Positions 15,856-24,757 of a DNA stretch of 64,000 bases are shown piece after piece (the first letter of the stretch is position 1; each line of letters begins with the position of its first letter). The DNA is taken from contig NZ_PQSS01000018.1 in NCBI RefSeq assembly GCF_002920535.1, positions 1-64,000 of the forward strand, read 5' to 3'. The DNA comes from Streptomyces sp. Ru71. GTDB taxonomy: Bacteria > Actinomycetota > Actinomycetes > Streptomycetales > Streptomycetaceae. The position numbers were made by a program, and so were the translations under genes. A model generated the notes under the pieces. The model was not told the DNA's origin and did not search any database. It worked only from the letters and a program-made list of their open reading frames with translations.

Positions 15856-16460
15856 TGAGGACCGCTCGACGCCTGCTGGCGGTGCCCCTGCTCGCCGCGC
15901 TGGCGGCCGGCTGCGGGATCAGGGCGACCGAGGTGCCGACGGACTTCGGGGCGGCGCCCTCGCGGGTGCGCTGCTCGCTGTCCGAGCCGCAGCTGTCCAC
16001 ACAGGCCTCGCGCGGGGTGCCGGTGCAGGTGTTCCTGCTGTGCGGTTCGTCGCTGGTGGCCGTGGACCGGGTGGTGCGGGTGCCGGAGAGCGCGGCGGAC
16101 GCCAAGCGGCGGGTCCTGGTGGCGCAGGGGCTGCTGGACCAGCTGGCCGAGACGCCGTCGGCGGCGGAGCGGGAGGCCGGCTACTCCACCGACGTGCGCG
16201 GCGGAATGACGGTGACCGGTCCCGGGCCGCGCGACCCGGAGGACACGCTGCGACTGAGCACGTCGCCGGGTGCCCTCACCTCCTACGCGCTGGCGCAGAT
16301 CGTGTGCACCCTGTCCGACTCCGCGGCGGCCGAGGGCGACGGTTCGGTCATCCTGGGCGGCCCGGCGGGCGAACCGCTGCGCCGGTACGCGTGCACGGGA
16401 GCGGTCCGTTCGCGTCCCGGCTCCAAGGAACCGCCGTCGAGCGAGGTCACCGAGGGGTGA
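15855..16460 (+). CDS. Lipoprotein of the afsQ operon (AfsQ3-like)
   Basis: A 201-residue exported lipoprotein with lipobox LLAALAAGC (Cys20). The mature part has further cysteines (VRCSL, LLCGS, IVCTL, YACTG) that could form disulfides, and a GerMN-like flavour (RVLVAQGLLDQLAETPSAAEREAGYSTDV). It overlaps the afsQ2 stop codon by one base, so translation is coupled. A function as accessory sensor for AfsQ2 at the outer face of the membrane is likely from position but not shown by sequence. Confidence 0.85.
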   Translation: MRTARRLLAVPLLAALAAGCGIRATEVPTDFGAAPSRVRCSLSEPQLSTQASRGVPVQVFLLCGSSLVAVDRVVRVPESAADAKRRVLVAQGLLDQLAETPSAAEREAGYSTDVRGGMTVTGPGPRDPEDTLRLSTSPGALTSYALAQIVCTLSDSAAAEGDGSVILGGPAGEPLRRYACTGAVRSRPGSKEPPSSEVTEG

Positions 16461-16564
16461 ACGGCCTCGGCCGGGGCCGTGCCGGGCGGGTGTGTCCGAC
16501 ACCTCACCGGCCGGACGGCCAACGGTGCGGAACCGATCCTGCCGGGGGCCGCGTCTAGGGGGGC

Positions 16565-17140
16565 GTGCAGCGTCAAGGCTCCATCGGCGGCAGCGCCGTG
16601 TCTCGCGTCCGTGTGGCAGGAGGTGTCCTCCTCGTCGCCCACCTCGCGTTCGTCGCCTGGTTCACGCTGCGGCCGTTGGACCTCCCCTGGGTGATGCCGG
16701 CCAATCTGCATCCCTTCGCCGGCATCCGCTACGACCTCTCGCTGGGCCCCGCCGTGGCGGCGCGGCGGATCGGCACCGGGCTGGCGCTGCTGGCGCCGCT
16801 CGGCGTGCTGCTGCCGCTGGTGCACGGCCGGGCGGCGGTGTCCCCGCTGGGCTCGCTGCTGCGCACCACGGTCGCGGCGGCGCTGCTGTCCCTGGTCGTC
16901 GAGCTGCTGCAGACCGGGGTGCCGGGGCAGGTCACGGACGTGGACGCGCTGCTGCTGAACACCACCGGCGTGGCCCTCGCCCACCTGCTCTTCGTGCCCG
17001 CCGGGCGGGCCTGGCTGCGGCGCAGGGCGAGGCGCTCCTCCCCCGGGCCCCAGGAGGAGCCGGCTCAGGGTCGGACCCCGACGATTCCCAGGGTCGGGAT
17101 CGCCCCGTGGAGCGACGTTGCGCCCCCTTCGTCCCCGTAG
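16565..17140 (+). CDS. VanZ-family membrane protein
   Basis: A 191-residue membrane protein of the VanZ family, named after the teicoplanin-resistance protein of the vanA cluster. About four hydrophobic helices are visible. Family motifs are FTLRPLDLPWVMPANLHPFAGIRYDL, LLAPLGVLLPLV, SLVVELLQ and VTDVDALLLNTTGVALAHLL. The Pro/Arg-rich tail after about residue 150 is not conserved. It starts at GTG 16565 after a G6 run. The molecular role of VanZ proteins is not settled; an effect on the cell envelope is likely. Confidence 0.85.
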   Translation: MQRQGSIGGSAVSRVRVAGGVLLVAHLAFVAWFTLRPLDLPWVMPANLHPFAGIRYDLSLGPAVAARRIGTGLALLAPLGVLLPLVHGRAAVSPLGSLLRTTVAAALLSLVVELLQTGVPGQVTDVDALLLNTTGVALAHLLFVPAGRAWLRRRARRSSPGPQEEPAQGRTPTIPRVGIAPWSDVAPPSSP

Positions 17141-17205
17141 CGTGGATGTCAGATGAGGCAGCCGCTCGGGCGGCCTTACGACCACCGCTCGCGAAGGAGC
17201 CGACC

Positions 17206-17406
17206 ATGACCGCCCTGACCCGCCCCACCCACGGCCGTATGATCGCCGGCGTGTGCGCCGGACTGGCACGGCGTTTCGGGACCTCCGCGACCACGATGCG
17301 GGTGATCTTCCTGCTGTCCTGCCTGCTGCCGGGCCCGCAGTTCCTGTTGTACATAGCGCTGTGGATCCTGCTGCCCTCCGAGGACAAGGCCCGCACCGCC
17401 TGGTGA
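17206..17406 (+). CDS. PspC-domain membrane protein
   Basis: A 66-residue protein consisting of a single PspC domain: RPTHGRMIAGVCAGLARRFG, TMRVIFLLSCLLPGPQFLLYIALWILLP. The helical hairpin inserts in the membrane; in other bacteria PspC-type proteins take part in envelope-stress signalling. GAAGGAG lies 6 bases before the ATG. It is too short to carry a separate effector domain. Confidence 0.9.
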   Translation: MTALTRPTHGRMIAGVCAGLARRFGTSATTMRVIFLLSCLLPGPQFLLYIALWILLPSEDKARTAW

Positions 17407-17418
17407 CACCCCGGACAC

Positions 17419-17460
17419 GCCGACGGGGCGCACCCCAGCGCAGGGGTGCGCCCCGTCGGC
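17419..17460. terminator. Bidirectional terminator
   Basis: GCCGACGGGGCGCACCCC (17419-17436) pairs perfectly over 18 bp with its complement at 17443-17460 around AGCGCA, between the convergent pspC and secreted-protein genes. Confidence 0.85.
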
Positions 17461-17474
17461 ATGCGGTGCGGGCG

Positions 17475-17822
17475 TCAGCCGAGCGGGATGCCGTTCAGCC
17501 CGCTGGAGCCCAGGCCCTGCACCGGCAGCCCGCCCAGCAGCCCGGTGACGGGCTTGGCGGGGCCGTCCGCGAGCACCTTGCCCACGGCCGGCTGCGCGGC
17601 GGCCAGGCCCGCACCGGCCGCGCCCTGGCCCTGGGTCAGCGCCTGGCCGGCACCCGGCAGGGCCGAGGCGACGTTCTCCGCCGGCAGCGTCTGGGTCAGA
17701 CCGCCCAGCGCCTGGGAGGCGTCCGGGAGAGCGGGGGCGGCGTTCGCGGCACCGGCGCCCGCGGCGGCGAAGGCGGCACCGAGAGCGGCGACACCGAGGG
17801 TCTTGGCAGCAGACTGCTTCAT
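17475..17822 (-). CDS. Small secreted Ala/Gly/Leu-rich protein
   Basis: A 115-residue exported protein. The N-terminus, KQSAAKTLGVAALGAAFAAA then GAGAANAAPALP, is a signal peptide cleaved near residue 29. The mature chain is low-complexity with Ala, Gly, Gln, Leu and no cysteine. Its end, KPVTGLLGGLPVQGLGSSG, resembles that of the protein at 11108-11554. Such proteins are sometimes called ATP-binding in databases, but I see no nucleotide-binding motif. AGGAC precedes the ATG at 17822. Confidence 0.75.
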   Translation of the reverse strand: MKQSAAKTLGVAALGAAFAAAGAGAANAAPALPDASQALGGLTQTLPAENVASALPGAGQALTQGQGAAGAGLAAAQPAVGKVLADGPAKPVTGLLGGLPVQGLGSSGLNGIPLG

Positions 17823-17958
17823 GAAAATGCGTCCTCGAATGGATGACGGGGATTGAGCGGTCCACGACCGTAAACACGCGACGCCACCCGCCGCAAACAA
17901 CGAAATGCGGACGGATTGTGAACGCCCGTCCGCATCTCACCGCCGGTAATGCCCCAGC

Positions 17959-19122
17959 TCAGCCGTCCGAGGACACAGAACCGCTGGTCGAGGCGGTCTG
18001 CTGAAACAGCCATTCGGATTTCAGCTCCGCATATCCGGGCTTGATCACGTCATTGATCATCGCCAGCCGTTCATCGAAAGGAATGAACGCTGATTTCATC
18101 GCATTGACGGAGAACCACTGGAGGTCGTCGAGCGTGTAACCGAATGCCTCGACCAGGTGCTCGAACTCCCGGCTCATGCTGGTGTGCGACATGAGCCGGT
18201 TGTCCGTGTTGACGGTCGCGCGGAAGTGCAGCCGCCGCAGCAGCCCGATGGGGTGCTCGGCGTACGACGAGGCCGCGCCGGTCTGGAGGTTGGAACTGGG
18301 GCACAGTTCCAGCGGGATGCGCTTGTCCCGCACATAGGAGGCGAGCCGCCCGAGCGTGACCGTGCCGTCCTGCGCCACCTGGATGTCGTCGATGATCCGC
18401 ACCCCGTGCCCGAGCCGGTCGGCGCCGCACCACTGCAACGCCTGCCAGATGGACGGCAGTCCGAACGCCTCGCCGGCGTGGATGGTGAAGTGGTTGTTCT
18501 CCCGCTTCAGGTACTCGAAGGCGTCCAGGTGGCGGGTGGGCGGGTAACCGGCCTCGGCGCCCGCGATGTCGAAGCCGACGACACCCAGGTCGCGGTAGCG
18601 GTTGGCGAGTTCTGCGATCTCCAGGGCGCGCGCGGCGTGCCGCATCGCGGTGAGCAGGGCGCCGACCCGGATACGCCGGCCCCGCTCGTGGGCGAGCCGT
18701 TCGCCTTCCCGGAAGCCCTCGTTGACGGCCTCGACGACCTCCTCCAGCGTCAGTCCGCCCTCCAGGTGCTGCTCGGGGGCGTAGCGCACCTCGGCGTAGA
18801 CGACGCCGTCCTCGGCGAGGTCCTCGGCGCACTCACGCGCGACCCGCACCAGGGCCTCGCGGGTCTGCATCACGCCGACGGTGTGCGAGAAGGTCTCCAG
18901 ATAGCGTTCCAGCGAGCCGGAGTCGGCGGCCTCGCGGAACCACAGGCCGAGTTTGCCGGGGTCGGTCTCGGGGAGCTGTGAGTAGCCCGATGCGTGGGCG
19001 AGTTCGACGACGGTGGCCGGGCGCAGGCCGCCGTCGAGATGGTCGTGCAGCAGAACCTTGGGCGCCCGGCGGATCTGGTCCGGCGTCGGGGTCTTGCCCG
19101 CCTGGATGGTCTGGCTCGTCAT
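17959..19122 (-). CDS. add: Adenosine deaminase
   Basis: A 387-residue zinc hydrolase converting adenosine and deoxyadenosine to (deoxy)inosine, which PunA then phosphorolyses. Visible active-site motifs are the metal pair [17 protein letters not shown] with the third zinc His and catalytic Glu, [15 protein letters not shown], and the metal Asp in VNTDNRLMS. The family's usual DD is DN here, which I recall is normal for actinobacterial Add. The start is ATG 19122. A TAGAGT -10 box ends 6 bases upstream, giving a leaderless transcript, and the operator lies just beyond. The gene stands alone, tied to the other nucleoside genes only by the operator. Confidence 0.94.
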   Translation of the reverse strand: MTSQTIQAGKTPTPDQIRRAPKVLLHDHLDGGLRPATVVELAHASGYSQLPETDPGKLGLWFREAADSGSLERYLETFSHTVGVMQTREALVRVARECAEDLAEDGVVYAEVRYAPEQHLEGGLTLEEVVEAVNEGFREGERLAHERGRRIRVGALLTAMRHAARALEIAELANRYRDLGVVGFDIAGAEAGYPPTRHLDAFEYLKRENNHFTIHAGEAFGLPSIWQALQWCGADRLGHGVRIIDDIQVAQDGTVTLGRLASYVRDKRIPLELCPSSNLQTGAASSYAEHPIGLLRRLHFRATVNTDNRLMSHTSMSREFEHLVEAFGYTLDDLQWFSVNAMKSAFIPFDERLAMINDVIKPGYAELKSEWLFQQTASTSGSVSSDG

Positions 19123-19138
19123 TTCCGCACTCTAACTC

Positions 19139-19150
19139 CTACGCGCGTAG
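19139..19150. promoter_or_regulatory. Nucleoside-regulon operator (add)
   Basis: CTACGCGCGTAG, perfect palindrome, lies 16 bases upstream of the add ATG and directly behind the -10 box TAGAGT (minus strand, 19129-19134), so it occupies the spacer between -10 and -35. Confidence 0.8.
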
Positions 19151-19246
19151 ACGGCCATGGAACGGCGCGGTGTACACAGCCGCCGATATGTAACGGTGAC
19201 CGCATGGAAGGGTGGCGTACACCGTCGCTTCTGAGACTGTTCTGCC

Positions 19247-20008
19247 ATGGGACAGCAAGCGACGCCGGTTCGCGCGGCCCGGCTGGGGCGGGCACTTGGT
19301 CCGGTACCGACGGCGGTGAGCGGTGTGGTGCTGCTGCTGCCCGGCGGTGAGGAGGTCTCCTCCCGCAGACCCTCGCCGATGCTGGCGGCGGCCTCCGTAC
19401 GGGCGTTGGGCCGGGCCCTGACGCGCACGGGCCGCACCGAGGGGCTCGCCGTGCACGTCGTGCACTACCGCTGCCGCGGCTGGAACGGCAGCGACGCCCA
19501 GCTGGCGCGGGACGCGTCCTGGGCCGCCGACGAGGCCGTACGGCTGTACGGGGACGTGCCCGTGTGCCTGGCCGGCGTCGGGATGGGCGGGCGGGCCGCG
19601 CTGCGGTCGGCCGGGCACGAGGCCGTCAACTCCGCGCTCGCGCTGGCGCCTTGGCTGCCCGAGGACGACGTGGCGGCGCCACCCGAACCGGTGAAGCAGC
19701 TCGCGGGGCGCCGGGTGCTGATCGTGCACGGCACCAACGACCAGCGCACCGACCCGGAGTTGTCCTTCCGGCTGGCGGCGCGGGCGAAGAAGTCCAACCG
19801 GGAGGTGTGCCGGTTCGAGGTGCACGGGGACAGGCACGCGCTGCGGGCCTACCGGGACGAGGTGCTGGCGCTGGCCTCGGACTTCGTGATGGGGGCCCTG
19901 TTCGGGTGGGCGTTCTCGCGGCCGCTTCGCGACGCGTTCGAGGCTCCGCCGCCCTTGGGGCTGCGGATGCCGTTGGCTTCCGGGTTCGGGGCGACGTTAC
20001 GGCGGTAG
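19247..20008 (+). CDS. Alpha/beta-hydrolase-fold protein lacking the nucleophile serine
   Basis: A 253-residue protein with the alpha/beta-hydrolase fold: VVLLLPGGEE (oxyanion strand), VHVVHYRCRGWNGSD, the nucleophile-elbow region VCLAGVGMGGRAAL, LALAPWLP, VLIVHGTNDQRTDP with the acid Asp, and VHGDRHALR with the His. The elbow should be GxSxGG but reads GVGMGG, so the serine is glycine while the Asp and His positions remain. Either it has lost hydrolase activity or it works differently. The flanking intergenic DNA is short, and I see no operon partner. Confidence 0.75.
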   Translation: MGQQATPVRAARLGRALGPVPTAVSGVVLLLPGGEEVSSRRPSPMLAAASVRALGRALTRTGRTEGLAVHVVHYRCRGWNGSDAQLARDASWAADEAVRLYGDVPVCLAGVGMGGRAALRSAGHEAVNSALALAPWLPEDDVAAPPEPVKQLAGRRVLIVHGTNDQRTDPELSFRLAARAKKSNREVCRFEVHGDRHALRAYRDEVLALASDFVMGALFGWAFSRPLRDAFEAPPPLGLRMPLASGFGATLRR

Positions 20009-20050
20009 CCGGGGGGGCTCGTCGTCCTCGGAGTGCGGGTCATTGGTGGT

Positions 20051-21001
20051 TCAGGGGAGAAGGCTGCCCCTTCTTGAGAGCAGGAACTTCTTGAAGGCGG
20101 CCACCGGGGGTGTGTCCGGGTGGCCGTTCAGCCAGGCGACGCCGATCTCCCGTACCGCCCTCGGAGCCGTGACCGTCAGTTCCGCGACCCCCGGGCGGGG
20201 CACGGCCGGCGGGGGCAGGAGGGCCACTCCCAGGCCCGCCGCGACCAGGCCCCTCAGCGTTTCCGCCTCCTCGCCCTCGAAGGCGATCCTGGGCTTGAAG
20301 CCGGCCTCGCGGCACAGGTCGTCGGTGATGCGGCGCAGGCCGTAGCCGGGCTCCAGGGTGACGAAGGCTTCGTCGGCGGCCTCGGCGAGGCGGATGCGGC
20401 GGCGGGCGGCCAGGCGGTGGTCGGCGGGGACGACCAGGCGCAGCTTCTGCTCGTCGAGGCGGCGGGCGACCAGGTCGGGGGCGTCGGGGACGGGTGAGGT
20501 CAGGCAGAGGTCGAGGTCCCCGGCGCGCAGGCGCTCCAGCATGGCCTCGCCGTAGTTCTGGACGAGGCTGAAGCGGACGCCGGGGTGGTCGGCGCGGAAG
20601 GCGTGGATGAGGCCGGGCACGGTCTCGGCGCCCATGGTGTGCAGGAACCCGAAGGCGACCTTGCCGGTGGCCGGGTCGGCGTCGGCGCGGACCTCGTCGG
20701 CGGCGCGGCGGATCTCGGCGAGGGCGCGTTCGGCGGAGGCGAGGAAGGTGCGGCCGGCGGGGGTGAGGGAGACCGTGCGGCCGTGGCGGGCGAACAGGTC
20801 GACGCCGAGGTCCGCCTCCAGCCGGGCCATGGCGCGGGAGAGGGTGGACTGCGGGACGTTCATCTCCTGGGCGGCGCGGGTGACGTGCTCGGTGCGGGCG
20901 ACTCCGGTGAAGTACGCCAGGCGGGGCGCCAGCAACAGCGCCATGTCTTCTGTGTCACTGGACGGTGACAGTCGCGCTTGTGACCTCTGCTGATGCTGCA
21001 T
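20051..21001 (-). CDS. LysR-family transcriptional regulator
   Basis: A 316-residue LysR regulator. The helix-turn-helix is at about residues 28-60 (LAYFTGVARTEHVTRAAQEMNVPQSTLSRAMARLEADLG), followed by the linker RHGRTVSLTPAG and a periplasmic-binding-protein-like effector domain (VAFGFLHTMGAETVPGLIHAFRADHPGVRFSL, LRAGDLDLCLTSP, VAAGLGVALLPPP). It is divergent from the MFS gene with 63 bases between them, the usual arrangement for a LysR activator and its target. CCATGCATTGG (21021-21031) is a candidate part of its binding site. Confidence 0.9.
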   Translation of the reverse strand: MQHQQRSQARLSPSSDTEDMALLLAPRLAYFTGVARTEHVTRAAQEMNVPQSTLSRAMARLEADLGVDLFARHGRTVSLTPAGRTFLASAERALAEIRRAADEVRADADPATGKVAFGFLHTMGAETVPGLIHAFRADHPGVRFSLVQNYGEAMLERLRAGDLDLCLTSPVPDAPDLVARRLDEQKLRLVVPADHRLAARRRIRLAEAADEAFVTLEPGYGLRRITDDLCREAGFKPRIAFEGEEAETLRGLVAAGLGVALLPPPAVPRPGVAELTVTAPRAVREIGVAWLNGHPDTPPVAAFKKFLLSRRGSLLP

Positions 21002-21020
21002 GGGAACGATTATGGCGTTT

Positions 21021-21031
21021 CCATGCATTGG
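21021..21031. promoter_or_regulatory. Candidate LysR site in the lysR-MFS divergent region
   Basis: CCATGCATTGG, a short near-perfect palindrome midway between the two divergent starts. A TACGGT -10 box (21053-21058) ends 6 bases before the MFS ATG, so that transcript appears leaderless. Confidence 0.4.
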
Positions 21032-21064
21032 ACGGATGAGTGCGCGTCTCCCTACGGTCGTGGC

Positions 21065-22354
21065 ATGACTCCCGCCAGTACCGGGGCGTCCACCACCGTG
21101 GGCGCCGCAGTTCGTGTCCCTGCCCCCTCCCCGGCTTCCGACTCCCGTATGACCCCGGGCGGCCCCGGCTACCGCCGGATGAGCCTCGCCCTCTTCCTCG
21201 CGGGTGTGGCGACCTTCGCGCTGCTGTACTCCACGCAGGCGCTGCTGCCGCTGATCTCCGACGACTTCGGGGTCGCGGCGAGCGAGGCGAGCTGGACGGT
21301 GGCGGCCGCGACGGGCGGACTGGCGCTGTTCGTGCTGCCGATGAGCGCCCTGTCGGAGCGCTACGGCCGCCGTACGGTGATGACGGCCTCGCTGGCGGTG
21401 GCGGTGACCCTGGGGCTGCTGGTGCCCTTCGCGCCGTCGATCGGGGTGCTGGTGGTGCTGCGTGCGCTGCAGGGCGCGGCGCTGGCCGGGCTGCCGGCCT
21501 CGGCGCAGGCGTACCTCGCGGAGGAGGTCACGCCGCGGGCGCTGGTCACGGCGATCGGGCTGTTCGTGGCGGGCAACAGCGTCGGCGGGATGAGCGGCCG
21601 GGTGATCACCGGCTGGGTCGCGCAGGCGTGGGGCTGGCGGGCCGCGGTGGGTGTGATCGGGGTGATCGCGGTGGTGTGCGCGGTGGCGTTCCGGCTGCTG
21701 CTGCCGGCGCCGAGGCACTTCACGCCCGGGTCGCTCAGGCCCCGGGTGCTGGCCGCCACGGTCCGCGACCACCTGGGCAACCCGCTGCTGCGGCGGCTGT
21801 ACGCGATCGGCGCGCTGTTCATGACGGTCTTCGGCGGCGTGTACACGGTGATCGGCTACCGGCTGACCGGGGCGCCGTTCTCGCTGCCGCAGGGCATCGT
21901 CGGCTCGATCTTCCTGGTGTACCTGGTGGGCACGGTCTCGGCGTCGACGGCGGGCCGGCTGGTCGGGCGGCTGGGCCGGCGGGGCGCGCTGTACCTGGCG
22001 GGCGGCACGACGGCGGCGGGCCTGCTGCTGTCGCTGGCCGCGTCCCTGCCGCTGGTGCTGCTGGGCCTGGTCCTGATCACGGCGGGCTTCTTCGCGGGCC
22101 ACGCGGTGGCGTCGTCGGCGGTCAGCAAGACGGCCACGCGGGGACGGGCGCAGGCCTCGGCGCTGTACCAGTCCGCCTACTACATCGGCTCCAGCGTGGG
22201 CAGCACGGTCGGCGCCATGGCGTTCCACTCCGGCGGCTGGGCCGGGACGGTGGGCGTGGGCCTGCTGGCGGTGCTCGGCGTCGTGACGATCACGCTGCTC
22301 GGGACCCGGGCCGCGCGGGTGGCGGCGCGGCGGGAGCCGGTGCCGGCGCACTGA
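21065..22354 (+). CDS. Major facilitator superfamily exporter
   Basis: A 429-residue permease with 12 predicted membrane helices starting near residue 40. The loop 2-3 motif is SALSERYGRRTVMTASL, and LRALQGAALAGLPASAQAYLAEEV, GNSVGGMSGRVITGWVAQAWGWR and RLVGRLGRRGALYL follow, characteristic of 12-helix drug:proton antiporters of the DHA1 type (YnfM-like). Divergence from a LysR gene suggests induction by its substrate, which is unknown. Confidence 0.88.
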   Translation: MTPASTGASTTVGAAVRVPAPSPASDSRMTPGGPGYRRMSLALFLAGVATFALLYSTQALLPLISDDFGVAASEASWTVAAATGGLALFVLPMSALSERYGRRTVMTASLAVAVTLGLLVPFAPSIGVLVVLRALQGAALAGLPASAQAYLAEEVTPRALVTAIGLFVAGNSVGGMSGRVITGWVAQAWGWRAAVGVIGVIAVVCAVAFRLLLPAPRHFTPGSLRPRVLAATVRDHLGNPLLRRLYAIGALFMTVFGGVYTVIGYRLTGAPFSLPQGIVGSIFLVYLVGTVSASTAGRLVGRLGRRGALYLAGGTTAAGLLLSLAASLPLVLLGLVLITAGFFAGHAVASSAVSKTATRGRAQASALYQSAYYIGSSVGSTVGAMAFHSGGWAGTVGVGLLAVLGVVTITLLGTRAARVAARREPVPAH

Positions 22355-22484
22355 TCGCCCCACCCCGCCTGGCCTGCTTCTTTGCGGACTCCGGAGGCCG
22401 TTGTCAGTGGGCTGCGGTAGCTTCCGAAGTGTCCGGTCGCGACGATGCGGCGGGCAGGGACACGGCCACAGGGGTGGGTGGACG

Positions 22485-23498
22485 ATGGGTGACGGCACGG
22501 CGACGGCGGATCTGGACGTCAGGCTGGAGAAGCACCGGGTCGAGCTGACGGGGTACTGCTACCGGATGCTCGGCTCGTCCTTCGAGGCGGAGGACGCGGT
22601 GCAGGACACGATGGTCCGCGCCTGGCGCAGCTACGACAAGTTCGAGGGGCGTTCCTCGCTGCGCTCGTGGCTGTACCGGATCGCGACGAACGTGTGCCTG
22701 GACATGCTGACCGCGGGCAACAAACGGGCGCGGCCGATGGATCTGACGGAGTCGACGCCGCTCGCGCGTGCGGCGCTCTCCCCGCGGCCCGAGAACACCT
22801 GGCTGGAGCCGATGCCGGACGCCCGGGTGCTGCCGACGGTCGAGGACCCGGCGGAGGCGGCGGTCGCCAAGGAGTCGGTGCGGCTGGCGTTCATGGCGGC
22901 CCTGCAGAAGCTGCCGCCGAAGCAGCGGGCCGTGCTGATCCTGCGCGAGGTGCTGGCCTGGAGGGCGAGCGAGGTCGCGGAGCTGCTGGAGACGTCGGTG
23001 GCGTCGGTGAACAGCGCGCTGCAGCGGGCCCGGGCGACGCTCGCGGAGCAGCCCGAGCCGGGTGCCGAGGCGGCGGTGTCCGACCCGCTGGACGAGGAGC
23101 AGCGCAAGCTCCTGGAGCGCTATGTGCAGGCCTTCGAGGGCTACGACATGGCCGCGCTGACGGCGTTGCTGCACGAGGACGCCATCATGACCATGCCGCC
23201 GTTCGACCTGTGGCTGACCGGCCCGGCGGACATCACCGGCTTCATGACCACGCTGGGCGCGTCCTGCGCGGGATCGCGGCTGGTGCCGGTCCAGGTCAAC
23301 GGTCTGCCCGGGTTCGCGCACTACAAGCCGGACCCGGAGACGGGCGGGTTCAGCGCGTGGGCGGTGCAGGCGCTGGAGATCTCAGAGGGGCGGATCACCG
23401 GGTTCCACTGCTTCCTGGACGTGCAGCGCTGGTTCCCGCTGTTCGAGCTGCCCCTCCAGCTCGAAGCGGAGGCCGACCAGGTCCAGCAGGGCGGCTAG
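22485..23498 (+). CDS. ECF sigma factor with C-terminal SnoaL-like domain
   Basis: A 337-residue sigma factor. Region 2: VELTGYCYRMLGSSFEAEDAVQDTMVRAWRSYDKFEGRSSLRSWLYRIATNVCLDML. Region 4: LPPKQRAVLILREVLAWRASEVAELLETSVASVNSALQRARATL. After residue 210 a SnoaL-like domain follows (LLERYVQAFEGYDMAALTALLHEDAIMTMPP to FHCFLDVQRWFPLFELP). ECF factors of this kind (SigG type) have no separate anti-sigma gene; the fused domain is thought to regulate them. No anti-sigma gene is adjacent. The gene overlaps the convergent STAS gene by 117 bases. Confidence 0.9.
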   Translation: MGDGTATADLDVRLEKHRVELTGYCYRMLGSSFEAEDAVQDTMVRAWRSYDKFEGRSSLRSWLYRIATNVCLDMLTAGNKRARPMDLTESTPLARAALSPRPENTWLEPMPDARVLPTVEDPAEAAVAKESVRLAFMAALQKLPPKQRAVLILREVLAWRASEVAELLETSVASVNSALQRARATLAEQPEPGAEAAVSDPLDEEQRKLLERYVQAFEGYDMAALTALLHEDAIMTMPPFDLWLTGPADITGFMTTLGASCAGSRLVPVQVNGLPGFAHYKPDPETGGFSAWAVQALEISEGRITGFHCFLDVQRWFPLFELPLQLEAEADQVQQGG

Positions 23499-23768
23499 CG
23501 CCGGGTCGGGGTCGCGCAGCCGTATCCGCCCGCCGGCCCGGCGGGCGGTGAGCTGGAGCCGGGCGAGCAGGTCGACGGCGGCGAGGCCGGGCGGGCCCAG
23601 CCCGCCCACGTCGCAGACGACGACGCCGGTCCCGGTCCCCTCCAGCAGCGCCCGTACGTCGTCGCACAGCCCCGCCACCTCCTCCCGGGTGACGGGGCCG
23701 GCCAGCGCGAGTACGGGCGGTGTCATGGCGTCCACGTGCGGTAGACCGCGCGGACGCTGCGAACTCAT
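23382..23768 (-). CDS. STAS-domain protein (anti-sigma-factor-antagonist-like)
   Basis: A 128-residue protein with one STAS domain: VLALAGPVTREEVAGLCDDVRALL, VVVCDVGGLGPPGLAAVDLLARLQLTARRAGGRIRLRDP, LAALLDLVGL. The serine that is phosphorylated in SpoIIAA-type antagonists is replaced here (GGLGPPGL), so control by a kinase of that kind is doubtful. ATG 23726 is an alternative start. The last 39 codons lie antisense to the 3' end of the sigma gene; the STAS fold itself ends before that overlap. Confidence 0.72.
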   Translation of the reverse strand: MSSQRPRGLPHVDAMTPPVLALAGPVTREEVAGLCDDVRALLEGTGTGVVVCDVGGLGPPGLAAVDLLARLQLTARRAGGRIRLRDPDPALAALLDLVGLRFELEGQLEQREPALHVQEAVEPGDPPL

Positions 23769-23833
23769 CGCCGGGCAGGGCCCCCGGCACAGATCACATT
23801 GACCTGTACCGATCAAGGGCCGAGGGTTGGCCT

Positions 23834-24754
23834 GTGCAAGGGGTGCTGAGCGGGTTCGCGGTCATCGCGGTGGTCATCGGGGTCGGGTACGTGCTCGGGC
23901 GACTCGGCTCGCTCGGTGAACAGGGTCGTGACGTCCTGACGGCACTCGCGTTCCACGTGGCCACCCCGGCACTGCTGTTCACCACGCTGGCCCGGGCCGA
24001 CCTGTCGGTGATCTTCTCCAGCCGGCTGCTGGTGACGGCGCTGAGCACGGCGGCCGTGATGGGCGTCTTCGTGGCGGTGGGCGTCCTGCGGCGGTGGGGC
24101 GTGGGCCGCGTCACGATCGGCGCCCTGTGCGCCGGGTACGTCAACTCCGGCAACCTCGGCATCCCGATCGCGGTGTACGTCCTCGGGGACGCGTCGCTGG
24201 TGGCCCCGGTGATGCTCTTCCAGCTGGTCCTGGTCACCCCGGCCGCCCTCGCGGTGCTGGACCTGTCGGGGCGGGGCGAGAAGGGCCCGCTGTGGCAGCG
24301 GCTGCTCACCCCGCTGCGCAACCCGGTCGCGGTGGGCTCGCTGGCCGGCGTCCTGGTCTCGGCGTCGGGCCTGACCGTGCCCGCGCCGGTCATGGACCCG
24401 ATCAAGCTGATCGGCAACATGTCGGTGCCGGCGTCGCTGCTGGCCTTCGGCATCTCCCTGTACGGCAGCGCGGCGCCGGGGCGGGGGCGGGACCGGGTGC
24501 CGGTGCTGCTGTCGGTGTCCCTGAAGTCGGCGGGCCAGCCGCTGGTGGCGTGGGTGCTGGCGAGGGCCGTCTTCGGCCTGCACGGCGCGGCCCTGCTGGA
24601 CGTGGTGGTGACCTCGGCCCTCCCGGCCGCCCAGAACCTCTTCACCTACGCGAGCCGCTACCGCGTGGCGGAGTCCCTGTCGCGCGAGTCGATCCTGCTG
24701 TCGACGGTGGCGTCGGTACCGGTGCTGGTGGGGGTGGCGGCGGTGCTGGGGTGA
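23834..24754 (+). CDS. AEC-family (auxin efflux carrier) permease
   Basis: A 306-residue membrane protein with about ten helices in two repeats. Motifs include GVGYVLGRLGSLGEQGRDVLTALAFHVATPALLF, the NSGNLGIPIAVYVLGD crossover region and ALPAAQNLFTYASRYRV. AEC members export organic acids or amino-acid-like anions; the substrate here cannot be told. GTG 23834 follows GAGGG at good spacing. The Uma2 gene converges on it with only 3 bases between the stops. Confidence 0.87.
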   Translation: MQGVLSGFAVIAVVIGVGYVLGRLGSLGEQGRDVLTALAFHVATPALLFTTLARADLSVIFSSRLLVTALSTAAVMGVFVAVGVLRRWGVGRVTIGALCAGYVNSGNLGIPIAVYVLGDASLVAPVMLFQLVLVTPAALAVLDLSGRGEKGPLWQRLLTPLRNPVAVGSLAGVLVSASGLTVPAPVMDPIKLIGNMSVPASLLAFGISLYGSAAPGRGRDRVPVLLSVSLKSAGQPLVAWVLARAVFGLHGAALLDVVVTSALPAAQNLFTYASRYRVAESLSRESILLSTVASVPVLVGVAAVLG

Positions 24755-24757
24755 GGG

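Noticed and set aside
17959-19122. NTDN instead of NTDD in adenosine deaminase as a defect
   Set aside because: As far as I recall, NTDN is the normal form in actinobacterial Add proteins, and the other metal and catalytic residues are intact.
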